Shown piece after piece: positions 9,406-17,564 of a DNA stretch of 64,000 nt. Numbering within the stretch: position 1 is the stretch's first letter; each line of letters begins with the position of its first letter. Origin of the DNA: an uncultured Helicobacter sp. GTDB taxonomy: Bacteria > Campylobacterota > Campylobacteria > Campylobacterales > Helicobacteraceae. The DNA is taken from positions 186,001 to 250,000 of the forward strand of contig NZ_CALERY010000002.1 of the NCBI RefSeq assembly GCF_937906905.1, in the 5' to 3' direction. Made by a program: the position numbers and the translations under genes. The notes beneath the pieces were generated by a model, which searched no databases, was not told the origin of the DNA, and worked only from the letters and a program-made list of their open reading frames with translations.

Positions 9406-10301
9406 AGGCTTAAATCAACCCCAAAGCGTGAGAGAATCGCTAGCACAACAAGGCTAAACACCCCAGCCACAAGCCCAGCTAGCACATCATCTAGCACGAC
9501 CCCAAGCCCACCTTTAAGCTTCCTATCCACACGCCCAATAATCGAGGGCTTCCAAATATCAAAGAGCCGAAATGTCCCAAACGCCAGAATCATCAGCGAC
9601 ACACTACACCCAGCCACCGCGCCGATAATCGCCATCGCCAGCCACACGCCCACAAGCTCATCGATGACGATCCACTTTTCATCGTGCTTGCCGCTATATG
9701 CCTCCCATTTATCAATCTCACGCACGGCGATTATCCCAAGCAAGCACGCAAGCAGGAAAAGCGTCTGCGCAGAGTAGAGCAAAATGGGCAGCCCAAGTAG
9801 CACGGAGAGTGCGCTGCCAGCGGTGCCGGGGGCTTTGGGGGATCGACCACTATACAACACACTTAGAAAAGCTATTGCTATGGGCGTTGGCTTTTGCGCG
9901 CTTTTGGGGGATTCTGCGGCGGGGGCTTGCTCATTACCGCTTAGGTAAATCCCTTCGCCCCCACCTTGAAAACCCCCAAAATCATCGCAAAATCCTGCCG
10001 CCTGCAGCGTGGTTAAATTTTGGGCGTTACCCCCAGAATCCACTTTTTCTAAAGAAGCTGCACTTTGACTTGTGGCGGTTTTGTCGTCATTGCGAGCCGC
10101 CGCGTTAGTGGCGGCGTGGCAATCCACTTCTAAAGAAACATCGGCTAACGCCGAGTGGTATCCCTTGTTTTCTAAAGAAACCTGCTGCGCTACGCTTGCA
10201 TCGCTACGCTTGTTTTCTAAAGAAGCTTCGCTTTGTGGTGGCTTTACACTTTTGGCGGTTTTGTCAAACGAGGATTCTAGGGCTTGGGCGTTGTTTGGCA
10301 T
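9399..10301 (-). CDS. pgpA: phosphatidylglycerophosphatase A with repeat-derived N-terminus
   Basis: Residues from about 139 to 300 are a normal-length PgpA: LYSGRSPKAPGTAGS, then the acidic motif WIVIDELVGVW, and membrane helices. It dephosphorylates phosphatidylglycerophosphate in the inner membrane. The first 138 residues are not part of the family. They are open translation of intergenic repeats: one ATTGCGAG/GGCAAT palindrome (near residues 59-72), several TCTAAAGAAR units giving SLENK/SLEK, and a full copy of repeat B (residues 85-139). The ATG at 10301 has AAGGAAG seven bases upstream, so translation plausibly does begin there. An internal GTG/TTG just before the core, without a ribosome site, is the alternative. 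Confidence 0.85.
   Translation of the reverse strand: MPNNAQALESSFDKTAKSVKPPQSEASLENKRSDASVAQQVSLENKGYHSALADVSLEVDCHAATNAAARNDDKTATSQSAASLEKVDSGGNAQNLTTLQAAGFCDDFGGFQGGGEGIYLSGNEQAPAAESPKSAQKPTPIAIAFLSVLYSGRSPKAPGTAGSALSVLLGLPILLYSAQTLFLLACLLGIIAVREIDKWEAYSGKHDEKWIVIDELVGVWLAMAIIGAVAGCSVSLMILAFGTFRLFDIWKPSIIGRVDRKLKGGLGVVLDDVLAGLVAGVFSLVVLAILSRFGVDLSLW
9882..10049. repeat. repeat family B, copy 1 (inside pgpA)
   Basis: This 168-base element is closely similar to 21634-21799. It begins GGGCGTTGGCTTTT, contains the core TTACCGCTTAGGTAA inside a GGGGGC/GCCCCC stem, continues with AATCCTGCCGCCTGC and ends CCAGAATCCACTTTTTC. In this copy one minus-strand frame is open and contributes residues 85-139 of PgpA. 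The equivalent frame is also open in the second copy. Confidence 0.85.
10087..10125. repeat. ATTGCGAG/GTGGCAAT palindrome (family C), in pgpA
   Basis: GTCATTGCGAG, then GCCGCC-loop-GGCGGC, then GTGGCAATCC: outer complementary ends ATTGC/GCAAT around a 6-bp GC stem. It lies inside the N-terminal extension of PgpA. Short palindromes with these ends occur in many bacterial genomes. Confidence 0.75.
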
Positions 10302-10360
10302 TACTGCTTCCTTGAGAATTTATTTTTAAACGAGAATTCTAGCCTAGAATCCTTTTTATG

Positions 10361-10399
10361 GATTGCCACGCCACTGCTGCCGCAGTGTCTCGCAATGAC
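10361..10399. repeat. family C palindrome, inverted copy
   Basis: GATTGCCACGCCACTGC...GCAGTGTCTCGCAATGAC: GATTGCCACG and CTCGCAATGAC are the family ends in reverse orientation, enclosing a CACTGC/GCAGTG stem. Confidence 0.75.
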
Positions 10400-10413
10400 G
10401 GAAAATACACACT

Positions 10414-10450
10414 CCCCTAGAATCCACTTTTGAAAAGTGGATTCTAGGGG
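10414..10450. repeat. 37-base perfect palindrome
   Basis: Two 18-base arms (CCCCTAGAATCCACTTTT and its exact complement) flank a single central G. Each arm contains the abundant octamer CTAGAATC. It could form a cruciform in DNA or a hairpin in RNA; no T-run follows, so it is not a standard terminator. Confidence 0.9.
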
Positions 10451-10620
10451 TGGAGTTGCTTTGATTCTTAGCCCCTTTTCTTCTTTCTAGGATTTGTAGC
10501 TGTTTGTCAATCTCGGCTGATTGTTTATTGTAATTTGTTTTGTAAGCCGCTCTGGGATTCTAAGAATTGGGGCTTTTTGTTTTCACCTTGTTTTGTAAAA
10601 CCACTTTGGGATTCTAAGAT

Positions 10621-10710
10621 TTGCGATGAGAAATCTTTGCTTTGCGAGCCGCGCAAGGAGATAAGACTCGAGTGTCTATCGACGCAGCGCGGCGAAGCAA
10701 TCAAAGATTT
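10621..10710. repeat. nested long hairpin
   Basis: AAATCTTTG (10631-10639) pairs exactly with CAAAGATTT (10702-10710); GCCGCGC (10648-10654) pairs with GCGCGGC (10687-10693); inside, GATA-A-GAC pairs with GTCTATC around TCGAGT. The TTTGCGAG...GAAGCAATC ends resemble family C. It could be a longer family C element or a structured RNA. Confidence 0.7.
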
Positions 10711-10734
10711 ATCGCGCAAAGCTGAATCCAGCCT

Positions 10735-12000
10735 TCACAAAAAATACCCCCTTAACCTCTGCTTCCCCAACTCCACCCCAGGCTGATCATACGCATTCAC
10801 CCCCAGCAGCACCCCCGTGCAAGAAGTCAAAAGCTCGAAATACACTACAAGCGCGCCGATATGCCACGCATCTAACCTCTCTAGCGTAATAGAATCTGTG
10901 GGGATAGCAAGCGACTCTAGCGTCTCTAAAGTTGCTTGCTTTTGGAGATTGAGCAAGCGTAAAAATGGCGTGCCATTGACAAAATCGGTGGATTCTAGTC
11001 CTGCTAGATGACAATGCGGCACGATAAAGCCAGAATCCTTACTAGAATCCACCTTATCACACTCATCACTTAAAGACAAAAAGCTCACCACCTTATCACG
11101 CGCCCCTTGCACGATGAGCTGCAAGAATGAGTGCTGATCGATACTGCCCACAAGCCCCACAGGTGTAAGCCCCACGCCCTGCGTGCTACTAGAATCCGCT
11201 TGGCTCAAACTTTTGCCCAAGCTTTCCCCCCAGAGCTGCACAAACCAGCGATTAAGCTCACTAAACACACTCCCATAAGAAAACAGCACACTTATGGGAT
11301 ACTGCTTGTGGTGCTTGGCTAGAAAGGCGGCTTTATCGATGATATGCCCCTCTTTGCCAGCAAAAAAGCTCTCCATCATCGCCCTAGCACCCTGCAAAAG
11401 TGCGCTAATATCAAGCCCAAGCAGGCTCAAAGGCACAAGCCCCACTAAAGATAGCACCGAAAATCGCCCCCCCACATTAGCAGGGATTGTAAAGCACTCT
11501 AGCCCTTGTGCTTTGGCAAAGCTCTCTAGCGGCGAGCCAGAGTCTGTGATACAGGCTAAATGCCGCTTGTTTGCGCTGCTTAGTAAATCAAAATGCGTGA
11601 TAAGAAACTTCACTAGAGAAATGCTCTCAATGGTCGTGCCAGATTTAGAGATAAGCAAAAAATGCGTGTTTTGTAGCGCGATGGATTCTAGCACGCGGCT
11701 TGTCTCAAAGGGATCTGTATGCTCCAAAAAATGCACGCGCCTAGCACAACCCCTGCAAGAATGCCCCAAAGCCGCTTGCACCGCACGCACCCCTAGTGAG
11801 CTACCGCCTACACCGATGATGACAAGATCTGTGATAGGAGAAAAATACTCGCGCGTGCTATATGCTAAAGCGGATTCTAGGGCAAGTGTGTCAAAGGGGA
11901 GTTTGTAGTAGCCGCTTGCTCCACTGCTAGATTCTGCCTTGATAGCTTCAAGCACAGAGCTAGAATCCACTTTGGCATAGGAAGTGTGGAAGCTAATCAT
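10735..12000 (-). CDS. pgi: glucose-6-phosphate isomerase
   Basis: A 421-residue short-form Pgi, shorter than the roughly 550-residue E. coli type, as in other Campylobacterota. It interconverts glucose-6-phosphate and fructose-6-phosphate. Sugar-phosphate binding motifs are visible: VIIGVGGSSLG (about residues 60-70), ISKSGTTIES (serine-rich phosphate loop) and GGRFSVLS. The ATG at 12000 follows gap by nine bases and has AAGGTG upstream, so the two form an operon in the order gap-pgi. Several inserted LES/DSS residues coincide with CTAGAATC octamers. Confidence 0.92.
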   Translation of the reverse strand: MISFHTSYAKVDSSSVLEAIKAESSSGASGYYKLPFDTLALESALAYSTREYFSPITDLVIIGVGGSSLGVRAVQAALGHSCRGCARRVHFLEHTDPFETSRVLESIALQNTHFLLISKSGTTIESISLVKFLITHFDLLSSANKRHLACITDSGSPLESFAKAQGLECFTIPANVGGRFSVLSLVGLVPLSLLGLDISALLQGARAMMESFFAGKEGHIIDKAAFLAKHHKQYPISVLFSYGSVFSELNRWFVQLWGESLGKSLSQADSSSTQGVGLTPVGLVGSIDQHSFLQLIVQGARDKVVSFLSLSDECDKVDSSKDSGFIVPHCHLAGLESTDFVNGTPFLRLLNLQKQATLETLESLAIPTDSITLERLDAWHIGALVVYFELLTSCTGVLLGVNAYDQPGVELGKQRLRGYFL

Positions 12001-12009
12001 AACCGCACC

Positions 12010-12990
12010 TTAACGCCCTAGCACAAACGCCGCCATATCCACAAGCCGCGTGGTGTAGCCAAACTCATTATCATACCACGCAAGGATTTTGGCAAATCGC
12101 TCGTGCAGCACCATCGTTTTATCCGGCACGATAATCGCGCTATAAGGCGCGCCGATAAAATCGCTTGAGACGCATTGATCATTATCGATGTGGAAAATCT
12201 GGGGCTTTGCTTTAGCTTGTGCGGCAAAAAGCGCGTTTAGCTCATCTTTGCTTGTGGGCTTAGAGAGATTGACACTTAAATCCACCACGCTTACATCAGG
12301 TGTAGGCACACGCATAGCATAGCCGGTAAATTTGCCCGCAAGCTCTGGGATCACAAGGGCTACTGCCTTTGCCGCGCCGGTGGAAGTGGGGATCATACTT
12401 AGGGCTGCGGCGCGCGCTCGGCGCAAATCTTTGTGCTTGACATCTAGGAGATTTTGGTCGTTGGTGTAGCTGTGGATTGTCGTCATAAGGGCGGATTCTA
12501 TGCCTAGATTCTCGTGCAAGACTTTGGCGATAGGGGCTAGGCAGTTTGTGGTGCAAGAGGCATTAGAGATGATAGGCTCGCCCTTGTAGCTTTGCTCATT
12601 GACCCCATAGACAAAGGTAGGTGTGCTATCAGCAGGAGCGGAGATAATGACCTTTTTGACATTGCCTTTTAGGTGGGGGCGGGACTTTTCTAGGGAGTTA
12701 AATTTGCCCGTGCATTCAAGCACAGCTTGCGCGCTGCCAAAATCTAGCGCGGTTATATCGCGATTGCTTTGGATTTTGACGCGCTTGGAGTTGCCGATCT
12801 TTAGCGTAGTCTCATCGAGCTTTTCTACATCATATCTGCCATGCACAGAGTCATAGCGCAGTAAATGCACCAGCGTATCTATGCTTGCGGTGGTATTCAT
12901 ACTCACAAGCTCCATATCATCGCGCTTGCCGATGATCCTAGCCGCACAGAGCCCTATGCGCCCTGTGCCGTTGATCGCTACTTGTTTCAT
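12010..12990 (-). CDS. gap: glyceraldehyde-3-phosphate dehydrogenase
   Basis: A 326-residue NAD-type GAPDH. The Rossmann motif INGTGRIG is at the N-terminus, the catalytic cysteine lies in SNASCTTNCLAP, and the C-terminal WYDNEFGY is intact. It works in glycolysis or gluconeogenesis. ATG 12990 is chosen over an in-frame TTG at 12993 because AAAGGAG sits four bases upstream. First gene of the gap-pgi pair. Confidence 0.95.
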   Translation of the reverse strand: MKQVAINGTGRIGLCAARIIGKRDDMELVSMNTTASIDTLVHLLRYDSVHGRYDVEKLDETTLKIGNSKRVKIQSNRDITALDFGSAQAVLECTGKFNSLEKSRPHLKGNVKKVIISAPADSTPTFVYGVNEQSYKGEPIISNASCTTNCLAPIAKVLHENLGIESALMTTIHSYTNDQNLLDVKHKDLRRARAAALSMIPTSTGAAKAVALVIPELAGKFTGYAMRVPTPDVSVVDLSVNLSKPTSKDELNALFAAQAKAKPQIFHIDNDQCVSSDFIGAPYSAIIVPDKTMVLHERFAKILAWYDNEFGYTTRLVDMAAFVLGR

Positions 12991-13022
12991 CAAACTCCTT
13001 TAAAAGTGGATTCTAGTAGTCG

Positions 13023-14843
13023 CTAGACTTTTGCTCGCTTAAGTTCGCGCGATTGGGGCTTTTCCTCTCTCATCTTTTCTTCTTTCATTTTCTCTTCTCT
13101 CATCTTTTCTTCCTCTTGGCGCATAAGCTCTTCTTCAAAAGCGTGGGGGTATTTGTCTTTGCCTTTTAGCTCGATAATCGTGCATTCTGGATAGACTTCT
13201 ATTAGGTGGAATATATTATCCACGCGCGCTTTGAGTCGCCCTGCGGTGGCTGGGTTACACTTGGGATTCTCTGCTAGCTTTTCAAAGTCCTCCGCATCGA
13301 CAACAACTTGCGGCTGCTCCTCTGGCACATCGCCCCAGCCATAGTGCTTCATCGCCGTGCGCACCCAATATTTGCCATCGGTGATTTTCACAAGTCGCTT
13401 CATTAGGGGGTTGTGCTTAGATGAGTTCTCTAGCACAGGCGAAGCAGTGATCCAACCCTTTATGCGAAAGGTGTAGTCTTTATAGCTTTTTTGCTTAGGC
13501 ATTACATTGACCAAATCTTGCAGCAAAATCGTTAGGCGGAAATTTTGGTATTTATCTTGTTGCGATAGGGCATTGCCATACGCATTAGCAAAGACAATGA
13601 GCGACCACGAGAAAAACCCAACCACAACCGCTGAAGCGACAAAAAACGAGCGAGCATAAAAGGGGCGAGAGACAAGGGCATTGGAATTTGTCTGGCGCGT
13701 GTCTTCTTGCTTATACGCCCAGCCTCGCCACGCACTCACCACATAGATTGCCATCGCCGCACTCCACACGCCAATCCCAATAAACGCGCGCGGGCGTTGC
13801 AATGGCTCTGCAAGCACCAAATACACGCCATAAGAGAGCATAATCCCACATGCTAGCACTACTGCGCCAAGCAGCAAAGCTAGAATCTTATTGCGCTTAG
13901 ACTGATAGGCGATAGAGAGTAGGAACACCCCCATAAGCGCGAAAAAGCAAATTTTCACCCCTGTCCAGTCAAAGTCGCTCCACAAGTAGCCAAGATACAT
14001 TTGCATATTGCTGATAAATCCACTTGGTAGCTCGCTTAGCGGGTAGGACGAAGTGCCAGCTTGCGAGTGAGCGAATGGGTGCATAATAAAGACCTTGAAA
14101 ATCCCTAGTGCGATAGCATAGTTTAAAAATGATACCCCCATAAATGTGAAAGTCTTTTTGAGCCCAGCATTTGTTTGGTTCCACATAATGAATCCAAAAA
14201 ATATCGTGAGAATAATCTCTATCCCACTGCTTGCTTGATAGGTCATACACATACCAAGCGAGGCGAGAATCGAGACTGGGATATACGCACGGATATGATG
14301 GACAAAGACATAAGGCATGACGCTAAAGAGCACGGAGAGTGCCATATAGGGCGAGTCATATTTGAAAGAAAGCTCTTCTAGAAAGTATGGAGAAAGCCCA
14401 ATAGGTAATGAGGCAATGACAGCAAGGGTAGTGAGGCGTTTTTTGTATGGTTCTTCGCTCGCTTCCCAGCGGGATCGCTCATTTTTCCAGATAATCTCGC
14501 GGATACTCCACACCAAAATCAGCGAAGCAAAGCTCAAAAACGCTATGGCGACAAGCTGCGTCAAAGGCGAGACATCTGCCAGAATCGTATCCATGTGCAT
14601 AAATGTCGAGAGATAGTAGCTAATATAGCGCGAAAAATTATCCCACTCTTTGTAGCCGATGATAGAGCGATTTAGATCATCGATATAATACACATCAGCG
14701 CGGATAAGACTAAAGATGCCAAGCAGATAGAGCCCAAAGGCGATGAGAAAGTATTTCCAAAAGCCTTGCGTATGAAAAAATGCCCATGAAGCGATTTTGA
14801 ATTCCCTAAAAGCCTGCGTGATAATATTGCGTTTATGTGCCAC
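13023..14843 (-). CDS. GtrII-like glucosyltransferase, integral membrane
   Basis: A 606-residue polytopic protein with about ten membrane spans. The first periplasmic stretch contains YYIDDLNRSIIGYKEWDNF and SPLTQL, typical of the glucosyl transferase GtrII family, which moves a sugar from a polyprenyl carrier onto a surface glycan. The partner GtrB-like enzyme is encoded 24 bases upstream in the same operon. No small GtrA-type flippase gene is next to them. Start is GTG 14843 with AGGAG upstream. The C-terminal tail has a short charged tandem repeat (KMREE, KMKEE, KMREE) encoded by 15-base units near 13060-13115. Confidence 0.8.
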   Translation of the reverse strand: MAHKRNIITQAFREFKIASWAFFHTQGFWKYFLIAFGLYLLGIFSLIRADVYYIDDLNRSIIGYKEWDNFSRYISYYLSTFMHMDTILADVSPLTQLVAIAFLSFASLILVWSIREIIWKNERSRWEASEEPYKKRLTTLAVIASLPIGLSPYFLEELSFKYDSPYMALSVLFSVMPYVFVHHIRAYIPVSILASLGMCMTYQASSGIEIILTIFFGFIMWNQTNAGLKKTFTFMGVSFLNYAIALGIFKVFIMHPFAHSQAGTSSYPLSELPSGFISNMQMYLGYLWSDFDWTGVKICFFALMGVFLLSIAYQSKRNKILALLLGAVVLACGIMLSYGVYLVLAEPLQRPRAFIGIGVWSAAMAIYVVSAWRGWAYKQEDTRQTNSNALVSRPFYARSFFVASAVVVGFFSWSLIVFANAYGNALSQQDKYQNFRLTILLQDLVNVMPKQKSYKDYTFRIKGWITASPVLENSSKHNPLMKRLVKITDGKYWVRTAMKHYGWGDVPEEQPQVVVDAEDFEKLAENPKCNPATAGRLKARVDNIFHLIEVYPECTIIELKGKDKYPHAFEEELMRQEEEKMREEKMKEEKMREEKPQSRELKRAKV

Positions 14844-14867
14844 TTTTCTCTCCTATTTTGGTTGAAT

Positions 14868-16040
14868 TTATCCTTGTTGGGATTGTGTTTTGCGTGGTGT
14901 TTTTTTAGGCGGTGCGCTGCTGGATTCTGCTTCACTAGAATCCACGCCTAGCACCGCACCAGAACCTGCCCCAGACATGCGCGTAGCCCTTGTATTTAGG
15001 ATAAAGTGCGGGCGCATTTTGACTTGCTCATAGATTCTAGCAATATACTCGCCAATGACTCCAAGCAGCATAAGCTGAATCCCACCGATGAAAGTAATGA
15101 TGACAATAAGGCTTGGATAGCCAGCCACGGCATTGCCGTATAAAATCGTATCAATAATGCGATATATGCCAAAGCACACTGCAAAAGCTGAAATAAAAAA
15201 GCCAAGCACAAATGCTATGCGCAGTGGCATCGTGCTAAAGCTTACAATCCCCTCAATGGCGTATTTAAACAGCTTCCAAAAGCTCCAGCTTGAAGACTCT
15301 TTAAAATGCGGGATATACTCATACTCAAGGCATTCACGCTTAAAGCCCACCCACGCAAACATCGCCTTAGAGAAGCGATGATACTCTTTCATCTCTAGCA
15401 ATGCTTGCACAACCTCTTTATCCATAAGACGAAAATCCCGCACGCCAGATTCTATCTTGACTTCGGAGATGAAATTGGAGATTTTATAAAACGCCTCGCT
15501 AAGTGCAGCGCGGATCTTTGACTCCCCGGCGCGAGTGGTGCGACGCGCGTAGATGACTTTGGTCTGCCTGCTAGATTCTAGCCAGATTCTAGTCATATCA
15601 GCAATCATACCTGGGGGATCTTGCAAATCTGCATCAAGCAGCACAACCCCCTCCCCACTTGCGCGCTCTAAACCTGCAAGGATTGCCGCCTCCTTACCGA
15701 AGTTACGCGAGAATGAAAACACCTGCACACGGCGGTTTGGATTAGCATCACTAGTGGCGATGTCTTCTAGGATAGAAAGCGTGCTATCGCGACTGCCATC
15801 ATTGATGAAAATTAGCTCATATGGGATAAATTCTTGTGTGCTACTAGCTGATGAAGCAGAAGAGCACAAGGCGGGAGAATTTAGATTCTGGGCTAGAGTT
15901 TGGCGGAGTAGATCGCGATTTTCTCGCAGGATTGGGACAAGTGCGTCCATAGTTTTTGTGATTTCTTGCAGAAATGGGCGGAGCGAGACTTCTTCATTAT
16001 AGCAAGGCACGACGACAGAAATACCGATAGTAGCACTCAT
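14868..16040 (-). CDS. GtrB-like polyprenyl-phosphate glycosyltransferase
   Basis: A 390-residue GT2 enzyme. It has the nucleotide-sugar fold start ISVVVPCYNEE, FINDGSRDST and LDADLQDPP (DXD-type), then two C-terminal membrane helices (about residues 245-330) as in GtrB/DPM1-like proteins. It would charge a polyprenyl phosphate with glucose or another hexose on the cytoplasmic face, feeding the GtrII-like gene immediately downstream. ATG 16040 has GAGGATT upstream; longer in-frame starts at 16052 and 16067 lack one. The C-terminal 50 residues are Ser/Pro/Lys-rich and likely flexible. Confidence 0.88.
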   Translation of the reverse strand: MSATIGISVVVPCYNEEVSLRPFLQEITKTMDALVPILRENRDLLRQTLAQNLNSPALCSSASSASSTQEFIPYELIFINDGSRDSTLSILEDIATSDANPNRRVQVFSFSRNFGKEAAILAGLERASGEGVVLLDADLQDPPGMIADMTRIWLESSRQTKVIYARRTTRAGESKIRAALSEAFYKISNFISEVKIESGVRDFRLMDKEVVQALLEMKEYHRFSKAMFAWVGFKRECLEYEYIPHFKESSSWSFWKLFKYAIEGIVSFSTMPLRIAFVLGFFISAFAVCFGIYRIIDTILYGNAVAGYPSLIVIITFIGGIQLMLLGVIGEYIARIYEQVKMRPHFILNTRATRMSGAGSGAVLGVDSSEAESSSAPPKKTPRKTQSQQG

Positions 16041-16181
16041 GATAATCCTCATACAACACAGAAACAAACTTCAAATGGATTCAAAGCCTAGGCAGAAACT
16101 TGAAGCAGATATTCTAATACCCCTAAATAAACCGATATTAAATTAGATCTAGCGCCAGTGCGCGCCAAATCTAGCCCAAAT

Positions 16182-17465
16182 CTAGCGAATGCGGGCGAAA
16201 GCTTTCTGTGTATCAAGCGTTAATGTCAGCATTTGCTGCAGTGCCAGCGTAGAGTCAAAAGCATAAAATAAAAAGCCCACATTCACACGCAAAAAATCGT
16301 TTTTGTATTCGTAGTAGGCATTAAGGCGATTAAGATTGCTTGCTTGGTAGAATGGCAAGCCATTGTAAATACTCTCGCCATATTCACCAAAATACCGCAT
16401 CTGCGGCTTACCAAAATAATAGCTCTCCTCTATCCCAAATCCCCTAAACTGCAGCTTCGCGCTAATCTCCCCACCAGCACCTAGATAAAAATCCCCAAGC
16501 GCACTTGATCGTCGCTTGCGCTCAAGGCTACCTAGCGCACTTAGACTAATATCTGCTCTCTCTAGAGCGCGCACTCTGGTAGATTCTGCAAAGCGGGTAA
16601 AATCCAGCCCCACACTCACATTATAGAGAATCTCATCAAGCAGCTGCGTATCAGGCGAGCCAGGGTCGCTTGGGCTGAGCGCTCCATCTTGGGCTAGGAG
16701 CTGGGCATTTTTAATATGATAGAGCAGGGCATTGGCTTTGACATAGAGCAAGCGGAGCGCATCTACCCTAAGCTCGCCCAACGCGAAAAACTCATCATAG
16801 CGCTTAGCTAGATTCCCACCATACCAGTCAAATACAAACTCCCCGCTAAGCGAGAATCTCTTATCGCTTTGGCGCGGGATTTGCAAGGCTAGACCATTGG
16901 TATTTGGCTGGAAAAAGAAAAAGTCCTTGCGAAAAAAGAGCAGTGGATACTCGCCTTGCAGTTTTGCACGCGGGAAAATCCCCGCATACGCACGCCACCT
17001 ATCGCCCTGATAAGCATAGTAGGCAGTGAGATTAGCACGAGTGAGGAAACGAGTCTCGCCCATATTCTGCAATCCATATGCGCCTAGATAGATTCCATGG
17101 CGGTAGAGCCCTTGCCTATCACGCAAAAGAATCCCAAGCTCTGGAGCGAGCTTCACCGCCCAGAGTGTGCGCGTGCTCCAGAGTGTATTCTCGCCCTCGA
17201 GATTATCAAGCAGCATGCCAAAATCCATAAGACCTATAAGCTTTATGGCTTGGGGGGGGGCAATGGATTTTGGGCTAGATTCTGGCTCTGGAGAATCTAG
17301 TGTATGTGATGACATAGGTGCTGGGCGCGCGGATTGTGCTATAGACTCCGCAGAAGTAGAATCCAGCCTGATAGATTCTGGTGCAGCATGGGAAATCGCG
17401 CAAAATAGCACCGCAAACACCAAAATCAAACGCAAGAAAGCCCTACTCACCAGAATCATATTCAT
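16182..17465 (-). CDS. outer-membrane protein with poly-C tract
   Basis: A 427-residue protein. Residues 1-27 are a signal peptide ending SHA-AP, followed by a Ser/Pro/Glu-rich segment and then many short alternating amphipathic strands rich in aromatic residues (FRKDFFFFQPN, FVFDWYGG, YYEYKNDFLRVNVGFLFY). That is typical of a beta-barrel. I do not recognise a named porin family. Codons near residue 70 contain nine consecutive C (G9 at 17252-17260 on the plus strand), which is in frame here. Slippage would truncate the protein before the barrel, so it is probably phase-variable and currently ON. Confidence 0.65.
   Translation of the reverse strand: MNMILVSRAFLRLILVFAVLFCAISHAAPESIRLDSTSAESIAQSARPAPMSSHTLDSPEPESSPKSIAPPQAIKLIGLMDFGMLLDNLEGENTLWSTRTLWAVKLAPELGILLRDRQGLYRHGIYLGAYGLQNMGETRFLTRANLTAYYAYQGDRWRAYAGIFPRAKLQGEYPLLFFRKDFFFFQPNTNGLALQIPRQSDKRFSLSGEFVFDWYGGNLAKRYDEFFALGELRVDALRLLYVKANALLYHIKNAQLLAQDGALSPSDPGSPDTQLLDEILYNVSVGLDFTRFAESTRVRALERADISLSALGSLERKRRSSALGDFYLGAGGEISAKLQFRGFGIEESYYFGKPQMRYFGEYGESIYNGLPFYQASNLNRLNAYYEYKNDFLRVNVGFLFYAFDSTLALQQMLTLTLDTQKAFARIR
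17252..17260 (-). repeat. G9/C9 homopolymer in outer-membrane protein gene
   Basis: Nine consecutive C on the coding strand, within codons for Ala-Pro-Pro-Gln. This length is in the range that slips in Helicobacter. The present count keeps the gene open. Confidence 0.9.
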
Positions 17466-17564
17466 CTACTCTCCATTATTTAGAATCCAAATTTTTAGCA
17501 AACAAGCAAGGCGCAGTTTCTTGAGCAAACATAAGGATACTGCTTAGGCTGTGTTGATGTTTCT

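Larger units (their letters stand above)
10302..10734. repeat. repeat-filled gap between pgi and pgpA
   Basis: This 433-base gap has no credible gene. It holds a family C palindrome (10361-10399), a 37-base palindrome (10414-10450), two direct copies of a unit resembling TTTGTTTTGTAA..CTNTGGGATTCTAAGA (near 10540 and 10590) and a roughly 90-base nested hairpin (10621-10710). Confidence 0.7.

Noticed and set aside
11294..11908. 204-codon open frame opposite pgi
   Set aside because: Antisense to a clearly conserved isomerase, with no ribosome site and low-complexity Ser/Lys/Arg-rich composition. It is a shadow frame.
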